DNA from: an uncultured bacterium
Lineage (GTDB): Bacteria; DUMJ01
Length of the DNA stretch: 64,000 nt
Reading direction: 5' to 3'
Assembly (NCBI GenBank): GCA_937958695.1
Contig: CALGNK010000010.1
Location: 1-64,000 of the forward strand
A model generated the notes under the pieces. The model searched no databases, was not told the DNA's origin, and worked only from the letters and a program-made list of their open reading frames with translations. Numbering within the stretch: the stretch's first letter is position 1; each line of letters begins with the position of its first letter. This document shows, piece by piece, positions 17,986 through 25,148 of the stretch. The translations under genes and the position numbers were made by a program.

Positions 17986-18014
17986 ATTATACCATAATAT
18001 AGCAATAAGAGCAA
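17986..18014 (-). promoter_or_regulatory. Promoter of the leftward transport operon
   Basis: On the minus strand, TTGCTC (18009-18014) and TATAAT (17986-17991) are separated by 17 bp. Transcription would begin near 17979, giving a leader of almost 150 nt before the binding-protein start at 17831. The promoter begins right after the stop of the small gene at 18027. Confidence 0.65.
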
Positions 18015-18026
18015 CACCTGAGGATT

Positions 18027-18299
18027 TCACTTTTTTCTTCTTTTTATTCTCTCCCAAATGGGTTTCCAGTCTTCCTCTTCGACTAGCCCAATATCCTGAA
18101 GTATATGAAGAGTGGCTTCTAGTTTTCCTCTTTCTCCGAGAAAGGATTCAGCTGCTCTTATAAGATCCATATTATGACCTGTGAAACCATGACCTAAGCC
18201 TTTTACTTGAGAACTGGCATCTATAAGACTATGCAAGGCTGGTGTAGACCAGCCTAAAAGAGACTTTGATGCCCTTATATGGTCTATATTTTTAGGCAT
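18027..18299 (-). CDS. Unknown 90-residue protein with an internal duplication
   Basis: Not recognised. No signal peptide or membrane helix; predicted largely helical. Two halves share a motif: DHIRASKSLLG at residues 6-16 and DLIRAAESFLG at 45-55, 39 residues apart, so it may be a duplicated helical hairpin. The middle is rich in histidine and glycine (G-L-G-H-G-F-T-G-H-N), and the C-terminus is strongly basic (R-I-K-R-R-K-K). It follows the 102-residue gene by 5 nt without a good ribosome site of its own, so the two are probably made together as partners. Confidence 0.6.
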   Translation of the reverse strand: MPKNIDHIRASKSLLGWSTPALHSLIDASSQVKGLGHGFTGHNMDLIRAAESFLGERGKLEATLHILQDIGLVEEEDWKPIWERIKRRKK

Positions 18300-18304
18300 T
18301 TATA

Positions 18305-18613
18305 TTATTTCTTCTCTTCACCTTTAGCAAAAAGTTTTATAACATCATCTAACATAAGACCAGGAACTTGATTTGCCTTTTCTAAAACATCCGCCACTGT
18401 TCCAATCCATCTTTGCCAAAGCGCTTGCATCTGGGCATCACTTATAGGTGGAGTAACCGCTCCCTTTCCTTTTGTTCCTGTCTCTTCCTCTCCAGTTCCT
18501 GCGACAAATAGATTTGAAGGTTTAGTGTCTCTTATATACCTAACAACTGCATCTAAGGTCTGCATAGCAGCAATTCTTCTTTCTTCCATCTCCCTTATCG
18601 TCTCTCTGTCCAT
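18305..18613 (-). CDS. Unknown 102-residue acidic helical protein
   Basis: Not recognised. The N-terminal helix (about 1-30) is charged, a glycine/threonine-rich linker (about 38-55) separates it from a helical C-terminal part with W66 and W69, and the tail is K-G-E-E-K-K. There is no export signal. It begins at ATG 18613 after AAGGAGAGAG and is the first of a two-gene unit reading away from the sugar-kinase operon. The two-part helical layout suggests a protein-protein or scaffold role, but no function can be assigned. Confidence 0.6.
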   Translation of the reverse strand: MDRETIREMEERRIAAMQTLDAVVRYIRDTKPSNLFVAGTGEEETGTKGKGAVTPPISDAQMQALWQRWIGTVADVLEKANQVPGLMLDDVIKLFAKGEEKK

Positions 18614-18645
18614 CTAACTCTCTCCTTTCATAATGAGTTTTTTAT

Positions 18646-18654
18646 ATTATAGCA
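18646..18654 (-). promoter_or_regulatory. Extended -10 promoter of the small-gene pair
   Basis: On the minus strand TGCTATAAT (18646-18654) forms an extended -10 element. No convincing -35 is present. It lies 33 nt before the 18613 start and is divergent from the sugar-kinase promoter. Confidence 0.5.
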
Positions 18655-18673
18655 TAACTTATAGTCATTCTGC

Positions 18674-18703
18674 TTGACAGTACAGATAAAAATGATTTAT
18701 AAT
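18674..18703 (+). promoter_or_regulatory. Strong sigma-70-type promoter of the sugar-kinase operon
   Basis: TTGACA (18674-18679) and TATAAT (18698-18703) match consensus and are separated by 18 bp. A dyad ACAGTT-6 nt-AACTGT (18708-18713 and 18720-18725) covers the expected start site, as an operator would. Confidence 0.75.
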
Positions 18704-18707
18704 TTAA

Positions 18708-18725
18708 ACAGTTCTTACTAACTGT
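18708..18725. promoter_or_regulatory. Candidate operator dyad
   Basis: ACAGTT and AACTGT arms separated by 6 nt, located over the predicted +1 of the kinase promoter. It suggests repression by a sugar-responsive regulator that is not encoded in this window. Confidence 0.4.
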
Positions 18726-18755
18726 GTTTTGCTAAATAAAACTATAGGAGGTAGT

Positions 18756-19703
18756 ATGCCTGAGGTCTTAGGATTAGGAGAAATAATGGTAGTAATGGAT
18801 CCATTAAGAAATGGTCCTTTAAGTAGTGTAGAGTTATTTAGAAAGACTATGGGTGGAGCAGAGGGAAATGTCTGTGTAGGTGTTTCAAGATTAGGTCATT
18901 CTGCTGGTTGGATAGGGAGATTAGGTAATGATGAATTTGGAAGGTTTGTACTTTCTTCCTTAAGAGCAGAAAATATTGACGTCTCTTGTGTGAAGATTGT
19001 AGAAGGATTTACTGGGGTTTACTTTAAAGAGAGAAGAGGCTTAGGAGATACTAAGGCATTCTACTATAGAAAAGGCTCTGCTGGAAGTACCCTATCGCCC
19101 GAGGATATATCAGAAGAGTATCTGGCAAGTGCTAAATTTTTCCATACTACAGGTATTACTCTTGCGTTAAGCGAAACTGCTCGAAATACTGTAGTATATG
19201 GCATAGAGTTAGCTAAGAACCTAAATGTTCAAGTGTCTTTTGATGTTAATCTTAGGCTTAAACTCTGGTCTAAAGAAGAGGCTAAAGAAGAGATAAATAG
19301 GATTATTCCGAAAACAGATATATTCTTTCTTACCCTAGATGAAGGTAAGATTCTTTGGAATTTAGATTCTCCAGAAAAGATTATAGATTATACTCTTTCG
19401 CATGGTCCTCATACTGTATGTGTAAAACTTGGCAGGGAAGGTTCAGTGATTGGAAATATTAAAGAATTATACTCCGTTCCTGCATTTAACAATTTCTCTT
19501 CGGTAGATACTGTAGGAGCAGGGGATGGCTTTGTTGCTGGGTTCTTGGTAGGGCAATTAAAGGGATGGTCTTTAAAAGATTCTGCCTTACTTGGCAATAT
19601 AGTTGGTGCCTATGCCACAACTACTACTGGTGATAACGATGGATATCCAACATGGAACGAAATAGAGGAGTTTTTAGGAAAGAGGGAGGTAGTAAGGAGG
19701 TGA
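18756..19703 (+). CDS. PfkB-family sugar kinase, probably 2-keto-3-deoxygluconate kinase
   Basis: A 315-residue ribokinase-fold kinase. It has an N-terminal GEIMVVMDP start, the substrate-side GGAEGNVCVGVSRLG block and the catalytic DTVGAGDGF motif near the C-terminus with its general-base aspartate. The overall pattern resembles KdgK more than ribokinase or fructokinase, but the substrate is inferred. ATG 18756 has AGGAGGT at ideal spacing, whereas the longer open frame from 18729 has none. It leads an operon with a binding protein, a putative glycan-degrading enzyme and a sugar isomerase, which fits catabolism of uronic or ulosonic acids. Confidence 0.85.
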   Translation: MPEVLGLGEIMVVMDPLRNGPLSSVELFRKTMGGAEGNVCVGVSRLGHSAGWIGRLGNDEFGRFVLSSLRAENIDVSCVKIVEGFTGVYFKERRGLGDTKAFYYRKGSAGSTLSPEDISEEYLASAKFFHTTGITLALSETARNTVVYGIELAKNLNVQVSFDVNLRLKLWSKEEAKEEINRIIPKTDIFFLTLDEGKILWNLDSPEKIIDYTLSHGPHTVCVKLGREGSVIGNIKELYSVPAFNNFSSVDTVGAGDGFVAGFLVGQLKGWSLKDSALLGNIVGAYATTTTGDNDGYPTWNEIEEFLGKREVVRR

Positions 19704-19706
19704 GAA

Positions 19707-19766
19707 ATGAGGAGTATTAGTGAAGGTGTACGGGGCTATAAAGGGTTAAAAAATATTAAAATCTAG
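19707..19766 (+). CDS. Possible 19-residue ORF between kinase and binding protein
   Basis: ATG 19707 follows AAGGAGGTGAG and opens 19 codons ending in TAG, 11 nt before the next gene. The peptide is basic (ends L-K-N-I-K-I) and resembles nothing known to me. It could be a translational coupler or chance; the ribosome site is the only real support. Confidence 0.3.
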   Translation: MRSISEGVRGYKGLKNIKI

Positions 19767-19777
19767 GGGGTGTTTTT

Positions 19778-21730
19778 ATGAAAATTTTTAGAAGTTTTAT
19801 AGTAACTATCTTATGCCTAGGTCTACTAACTAGTCTATTCTCAATGAGTCTAGCTGCAGAAAGGGTTGTAAAGGGAGAACAGTATAATTTATCAGATTAT
19901 GAGAAACTTACTGGCAAGAAGATTACCAAGTTTAGTGAAGCTCCAATGCTAGTTGATTTAGTAAAACAGGGTAAGCTTCCTCCTATAGAAAAGAGACTTC
20001 CTGAAGAACCAGTAGTGATAGAGCCATGGGAAGAGATTGGTCAATATGGAGGAACTTGGAGAAGAGCATGGCTAGGTCTTGCAGATGGTGCAGGTCCATT
20101 TAAGATTGCTTATGAACATCTTGTTCGTTGGAATGCAGATGGATCAGATGTGGTACCCAATATAGTAAAGAAATTTGAGGTCTCGAAAGATGGAAGAACA
20201 TTTACGTTCTATCTAAGAGAAGGCTTAAAGTGGTCTGATGGAACACCGTTTACAACAGAAGATATAAGATTCTGGTTTGAAGATATTATACTTAATAAGG
20301 ATCTTACACCTACATTCCCTAGTTGGTTGACTATTGAGGGTAAACCTTGCTCATTTAGAGTAAGGGATAAGTATACCTTTACTGTTAGCTTTAGTAAGCC
20401 CAATGCTGTGTTCCCAATGCAATTGGCATACTTTGGTGGTTTTGTTGCACCATCTCACTATCTAAAGCAATTCCATCCTAAATATACTGATCCAAAGAAG
20501 TTAGAAGAGATGGCAAAAGAGGCTAAATTCCAATTCTGGTATCAACTATTTGGCTTCAAGAATCATTGGCTCCAGAACCCAGAATTACCATCTCTTTGGG
20601 CTTGGAAATTGGCAAGTTCTCCTACTGCTACCTTAATGGTCCTTGAGAGGAATCCTTACTATTGGAAGATAGATCCCGCTGGTAATCAGTTACCTTATAT
20701 AGATAGGATTACCCATGAGCTTGTTCAGGATGCAGAGATTATTAATATGAAAGCTGTAGCTGGCGAAATAGATATGCAGATGAGGCATATAAGACTTCAA
20801 AACTATACATTACTTATGGAGAATAGAGAGAAAGGTAATTATAGGGTTATAAGATGGACAACTGCGAGTGGGGCAGACTTTATGCTTATGCCAAATCAAA
20901 ATGTAAAGGATCCTGTATTGAAGAAACTATTCCAAGATAGAAGATTTAGATTTGCCCTTTCTCTTGCTATCAATCGTCAAGAAATTAATCAGCTAGTATT
21001 TATGGGCTTGGGTAAACCTCGTCAGGCATCTCTTATAAGCGCTTCTCCTTATTATGACCCGCTTTGGGAGAAGGCTTATGCTGAATATAATCCGAAGAGA
21101 TCTAATCAATTATTAGATGAAATAGGCCTTACTAAGAGAGATAAGGATGGTTATAGACTTAGACCTGATGGTAAAACACTCGCTTTAACTATCGAGTTTG
21201 CTATCAGTCCAGTAGCGTCAGATGCCTCTGAGTTAGTAAAGAAATACTGGGAGGCTATAGGTATAAAGGTAGATATAAAACAGCATGAAAGAGCTTTAAT
21301 GTATACAAAGACACTCGCTGGAGAATTTGAGGTTACTACTTGGGGAATGGATAGGGCTTTCCAACCTTTAGCTGACCCTCTATATCTAGTACCCTACAGG
21401 CAAGAGATTGGAACATGGCATCCACTATATGCGCTCTGGTATATGACTGGTGGAAAATCTGGTGAAGAGCCTCCAGGTATTATAAGACAGTTACAGAAGG
21501 TATGGGATGTAATTAAGGTAACTCCAAGTGCTGAGGAAAGAAAGAGATTAGTATCTCAGATAACGAAGATTCATAGAGAGAATATCTGGATGATAGGTAC
21601 TGTAGGTGAAAGTCCTGCCTTAGTTGTTGTAAAGAATAACTTTAGAAATGTTCCAGAGAAACTTGTAAGTGATGATATTCTAAGAAGTCCGGGTAATGCT
21701 TACCCACAGGTATTCTTCTTTAAGAAGTAG
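19778..21730 (+). CDS. ABC transporter substrate-binding protein, family 5
   Basis: A 650-residue exported binding protein with a signal peptide at residues 1-26 (ending S-L-A-A-E) and the family-5 core (GLKWSDGTPFTTEDIRFWFEDI). Strong similarity to the protein at 8015-9994 runs over the whole length, so they are paralogues. No permease or ATPase genes accompany it, so it probably delivers a sugar to the OppBCDF-type transporter encoded next door. It sits between a KdgK-like kinase and a putative glycan-degrading enzyme. A stem-loop with a U-run follows its stop. Confidence 0.9.
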   Translation: MKIFRSFIVTILCLGLLTSLFSMSLAAERVVKGEQYNLSDYEKLTGKKITKFSEAPMLVDLVKQGKLPPIEKRLPEEPVVIEPWEEIGQYGGTWRRAWLGLADGAGPFKIAYEHLVRWNADGSDVVPNIVKKFEVSKDGRTFTFYLREGLKWSDGTPFTTEDIRFWFEDIILNKDLTPTFPSWLTIEGKPCSFRVRDKYTFTVSFSKPNAVFPMQLAYFGGFVAPSHYLKQFHPKYTDPKKLEEMAKEAKFQFWYQLFGFKNHWLQNPELPSLWAWKLASSPTATLMVLERNPYYWKIDPAGNQLPYIDRITHELVQDAEIINMKAVAGEIDMQMRHIRLQNYTLLMENREKGNYRVIRWTTASGADFMLMPNQNVKDPVLKKLFQDRRFRFALSLAINRQEINQLVFMGLGKPRQASLISASPYYDPLWEKAYAEYNPKRSNQLLDEIGLTKRDKDGYRLRPDGKTLALTIEFAISPVASDASELVKKYWEAIGIKVDIKQHERALMYTKTLAGEFEVTTWGMDRAFQPLADPLYLVPYRQEIGTWHPLYALWYMTGGKSGEEPPGIIRQLQKVWDVIKVTPSAEERKRLVSQITKIHRENIWMIGTVGESPALVVVKNNFRNVPEKLVSDDILRSPGNAYPQVFFFKK

Positions 21731-21747
21731 AAAAGTATATTAAATAC

Positions 21748-21778
21748 AGGGGAGGCGTTATAATCTCCCCTATTTTTT
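21748..21778 (+). terminator. Rho-independent-type terminator inside the operon
   Basis: AGGGGAG (21748-21754) pairs with CTCCCCT (21765-21771) and is followed by ATTTTTT. It lies between the binding-protein gene and the next gene, so it probably terminates part of the transcription, as the stem-loop at 16062 may do. Confidence 0.8.
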
Positions 21779-21793
21779 AGAAGGAGGAAATTT

Positions 21794-23605
21794 ATGTTAC
21801 AGATGACTGATAAGGAATACTCAAGGTTTATGAAGGCTCTTGATAGGTGGAATGAGAGGTATGATCCTGAGGTTTGTATGATCAAAGAACCATTTCATTC
21901 TCCTGGATATCATACTACTCTTAAGGGTGGTTGGGTACATCCGACAAGGAGCTCTTTGACTTATGCGGTAGCACTTTTAGATAGCGGTATAGAGGAGTAT
22001 AGACTGAGGGCTATGGATATCCTTAGAAAAGTAATTTCTTTACAGGACCAAAATCCTGACAGCCCAACTTATGGTATATGGTCTTGGTTTTATGAGGAGC
22101 CTTTAGAGAAGATGTCTCCTCCTGATTGGAATTGGGCAAATTTTTGCGGAAAGGAGCTCCTACAGGTAGCTCTAGATCATTTTGATAGAATCCCTGAAGA
22201 GCTAAGAGAAAAAGTTAAAGAGGCTATTTATCATGCATGTAGGTCTATCATAAGACGTAATGTAGGTCCATCTTATACTAACATTGCAATTATGGGAGCC
22301 TATGTAACTCTTCTTGCGGGAGAGTTATTTGAATGGAAGGATGTCTTTAGCTATGGGAAAGACCTTCTTGAAAGAATCCATAAATATACAAGATATCATG
22401 GTGCTTTTACTGAGTATAATAGTCCAACATATACTATGGTTGCTATAGAGGATATTTCAAGGATACTTTCTCATATAAAGGACAGGGAATGTTTAGAGAT
22501 TGCGGAATATCTAAATGACGTTGCCTGGAAGTGTGTAGCCTTACATTTCCATCCTCCTACTGGTCAATGGGCTGGACCGCATAGTAGGTGTTATAACAAT
22601 ATCCAAGGGATTAACCTTTGGTCTAGGATACAATTAGCAACTAGCGGAAAGGTAAAATTCCTAGAGGAGGATGAATTGTATACTGATATAAATTGGCATA
22701 GGATAAAGATAGGATGTCCTGATAATTATATAGATTACTTTATTACCTTAGATAAACCAAGAGGGATTAGAGAGGTCTTTTATAAAGGAGAGGAATCATT
22801 AAGTCCAGAGCTTAGGTCAATAGTAGGTGTTCCGTTTTATCCTGCACTTACAGCAACAACATATCTTACCCATTTTTACTGTTTAGGGACATTTTCTAAA
22901 TCGGACTTTTGGAACCAGAGGAGAGGTTTTATAGGATACCTGGGAGATAAGAATAATCCTATCTATTTCCAACTAAGATTTTTACATGATGGCTATGATT
23001 ATTCTTCTGCTCTATTACATACTGTGCAATTAGAAAATAGAGTCTTGGGTGCAATAAATTTTGCCACAGACTATGGTGATGCACATATAAGTCTTGATAG
23101 AGTAAAGGATGCTACTATAGTTGCAAAGGATTTAAGACTTAGACTAGAGTTTGGGGGATATATAGCTACTATTAGATTGCCAAACTCATCTAAGCTGGAT
23201 AATATCCTAATTACCAATATTGATAGTGTGAATCTTGGAATAATGTTTCCAAAAATCTCTTTTGGAGATTATAAGATAAGTTTAGAAGTTGGTGAGAATG
23301 ATAAAAATAAGTGGATAGACATTATTTTTTATAGCGGAAAAGAGAAGGCTATATGCTTTAAAGACCTAGAGAAGGCTTTTACTGTTTTTGCTTTTTATAT
23401 TACTGAAGATAATACCGATCTATTAGATAAATTTTCAAATATAAGGATTGATGAACAAGAGGAAAAGATTTTTTCAAAATGGACTGTAGATGGTAATATT
23501 CTAGAGTTGGAGGCTGATCTAAAACCTGGTTCTATAGCGGAGCTTCTTAAGGGTAGTAAGGGTTTCATAAATGGAATACCCATAGAGAAGGAGGGATTAC
23601 TTTGA
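21794..23605 (+). CDS. Putative glycan-degrading enzyme with helical toroid fold
   Basis: A 603-residue protein without a signal peptide. The first two thirds are helical, with tryptophan/tyrosine-rich loops such as GIWSWFYEEP, YHGAFTEYNSPTYT and GQWAGPHSRCYN, a pattern of (alpha/alpha)-toroid polysaccharide lyases and hydrolases. The last third is beta-rich, as in lyases of the heparinase/alginate type. I cannot name a family or the catalytic residues with confidence; histidine and tyrosine in the last quoted loop are candidates. It starts after AAGGAGG. Placement between a binding protein, a keto-sugar-acid kinase type and an isomerase supports intracellular breakdown of an imported uronate-containing oligosaccharide. 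Confidence 0.65.
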   Translation: MLQMTDKEYSRFMKALDRWNERYDPEVCMIKEPFHSPGYHTTLKGGWVHPTRSSLTYAVALLDSGIEEYRLRAMDILRKVISLQDQNPDSPTYGIWSWFYEEPLEKMSPPDWNWANFCGKELLQVALDHFDRIPEELREKVKEAIYHACRSIIRRNVGPSYTNIAIMGAYVTLLAGELFEWKDVFSYGKDLLERIHKYTRYHGAFTEYNSPTYTMVAIEDISRILSHIKDRECLEIAEYLNDVAWKCVALHFHPPTGQWAGPHSRCYNNIQGINLWSRIQLATSGKVKFLEEDELYTDINWHRIKIGCPDNYIDYFITLDKPRGIREVFYKGEESLSPELRSIVGVPFYPALTATTYLTHFYCLGTFSKSDFWNQRRGFIGYLGDKNNPIYFQLRFLHDGYDYSSALLHTVQLENRVLGAINFATDYGDAHISLDRVKDATIVAKDLRLRLEFGGYIATIRLPNSSKLDNILITNIDSVNLGIMFPKISFGDYKISLEVGENDKNKWIDIIFYSGKEKAICFKDLEKAFTVFAFYITEDNTDLLDKFSNIRIDEQEEKIFSKWTVDGNILELEADLKPGSIAELLKGSKGFINGIPIEKEGLL

Positions 23606-24375
23606 AGGCTGGATTCTGCACGAATGTATTTAAATTTGATGAAATGGAATATGCTATAAAGAGATTAGCTGAACTTGAATACGATGGCTTAGAGTTCTGG
23701 CAGCAGTACTTGGATAATATTGATATAAAATGGTTAAAGAATTTTATGGATGAGCTAGGACTTGAGACTGCTCAGGTTTGTCCTTACTTTAACTTTACAG
23801 GGACAGAAGAAGAATGGAAAGAAAGTGTTGATCTTGCTAAGAGATACATAGATATAGCTCTTTCCTTAAACTGTAAAAGGATTAGGATATTTACCGGGTA
23901 TATATCTGGTAGTTCTGCTACAGATATTCAGTGGGATATGGGGATAAAAGGGGTTAGAGAGATATGTGATCTTGGATTTGAATATAATCTAGATTTTATA
24001 CTGGAGATGCACTATGATTCTCTTATGGATACATCAGATAATGCCTTAAGGCTTATTGAAGGGGTAAATAGACCAAATCTAAAGGTAAACTTACAGGTTC
24101 CTATAGATAACGAGGACGTTTTCTACAGTGCCAGAAAGCTTGGAAGATATACTGCACATCTACATGCCCACAACTGGGTTACTAGAGATGGAAGGATAAA
24201 TTATACATTCTTGGATTCTGGAGAGATAGATTTTGAAGAATTCATAAAAATACTTCAAAAAGAAGGCTTTGATGGATATATATCTATAGAACACGCCTTA
24301 CACCATCCTGTCTGGGAAACAGCAGAACATGAGATAAAATACCTGAAGGATCTTATAAGTAGATTGAGTAAATAG
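23602..24375 (+). CDS. Sugar phosphate isomerase/epimerase-like TIM-barrel protein
   Basis: A 257-residue protein of the AP-endonuclease-2/xylose-isomerase-like superfamily. Metal-ligand candidates lie in ILEMHYDS, HLHAHNW and YISIEHALHH on successive strands, as in hydroxypyruvate or tagatose-3-epimerase relatives. The TTG start overlaps the preceding stop by 4 nt (TTGA) and has GAAGGAGGG upstream, so it is translationally coupled. It probably isomerises a product of the preceding enzyme; substrate unknown. Confidence 0.82.
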   Translation: MKAGFCTNVFKFDEMEYAIKRLAELEYDGLEFWQQYLDNIDIKWLKNFMDELGLETAQVCPYFNFTGTEEEWKESVDLAKRYIDIALSLNCKRIRIFTGYISGSSATDIQWDMGIKGVREICDLGFEYNLDFILEMHYDSLMDTSDNALRLIEGVNRPNLKVNLQVPIDNEDVFYSARKLGRYTAHLHAHNWVTRDGRINYTFLDSGEIDFEEFIKILQKEGFDGYISIEHALHHPVWETAEHEIKYLKDLISRLSK

Positions 24376-24396
24376 TTCCGTACAGAATCTTTCCTA

Positions 24397-24425
24397 TTGT
24401 CTATATACTTATTCTGGGCTATACT
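24397..24425 (+). promoter_or_regulatory. Promoter of the envelope/glycan locus
   Basis: TTGTCT (24397-24402) and TATACT (24420-24425) are separated by exactly 17 bp, just after the isomerase stop. It is the only promoter seen before the eight closely packed genes that run to 33834. Confidence 0.65.
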
Positions 24426-24461
24426 TATTTTAAGAAATAATATTGAAAGGGGTTGGAGAGA

Positions 24462-25148
24462 TTGAACGATAAGAAATTCTATAGGGTTATATCTAGGATG
24501 GATGGTTTCCCATATGGGGGAAGATATTTTGATGATATAGAGATAGTATGGTTTTATTCTGAGAGAAGAGAGTTTCCTCTAGTGAAATATGAAGAGGTGA
24601 TACAAGACTACAACGAGAAGAAAAAGAGAAATTCTACTGAGAAATTGGAGAGTTATATAGACGAGTTCTTTGCCCTTCATGAGGCAACAAGATTAAAGAA
24701 ATTTTTAGATCAGCACTTTAAGGATATCTTTACAGAGATTAGAGAAGTCGATTCTATCCCTACCGATCCTGATATTACACCATTAAAGGAGATTCCAGTT
24801 GGAGGAGGGGTTGATTTTTATCTTTTATGGAAGGAGGACAAATACCCCCTCTCTTTCAGGGTAGAGGGAATATTTGATATAAGGCCAGTATGGAGAAGAA
24901 CCACTCAAAAAAGATGGAAGATAGAGCTTGCTCTTAATGAATTAGACCTATACGAGATTCCTTCTCTTACCGTAGCAGACAGGGGTATATGTATTATTGA
25001 TGCTGGAAAGCTTGGTGGGGATTTTTTGGTGGTTTCTCGTGATGAGGAGTTTGAGAGAGTCTTAAGGGAGAAAGGGTTTGAGCTAGAAGAGATTCCTGGG
25101 AAGCTCTACAAGCTTTCCTTTAGGGGTAATGATAAGAAAGAAGCTTAA
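24462..25148 (+). CDS. Unknown protein leading the DUF5696/Yip1 locus
   Basis: Not recognised. About 228 residues, soluble, charged, no signal peptide. A central helical section is rich in lysine and glutamate (about residues 45-90), followed by an alpha/beta part with VGGGVDFYLLWKED and VADRGICIIDAGKLGGDFL. The frame is open from TTG 24453, but TTG 24462 has AAAGGGG at a better distance. Its end overlaps the next gene by 20 nt, tying it to the membrane-protein operon. It might be a cytoplasmic partner of these membrane proteins; nothing in the sequence proves a function. Confidence 0.65.
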   Translation: MNDKKFYRVISRMDGFPYGGRYFDDIEIVWFYSERREFPLVKYEEVIQDYNEKKKRNSTEKLESYIDEFFALHEATRLKKFLDQHFKDIFTEIREVDSIPTDPDITPLKEIPVGGGVDFYLLWKEDKYPLSFRVEGIFDIRPVWRRTTQKRWKIELALNELDLYEIPSLTVADRGICIIDAGKLGGDFLVVSRDEEFERVLREKGFELEEIPGKLYKLSFRGNDKKEA

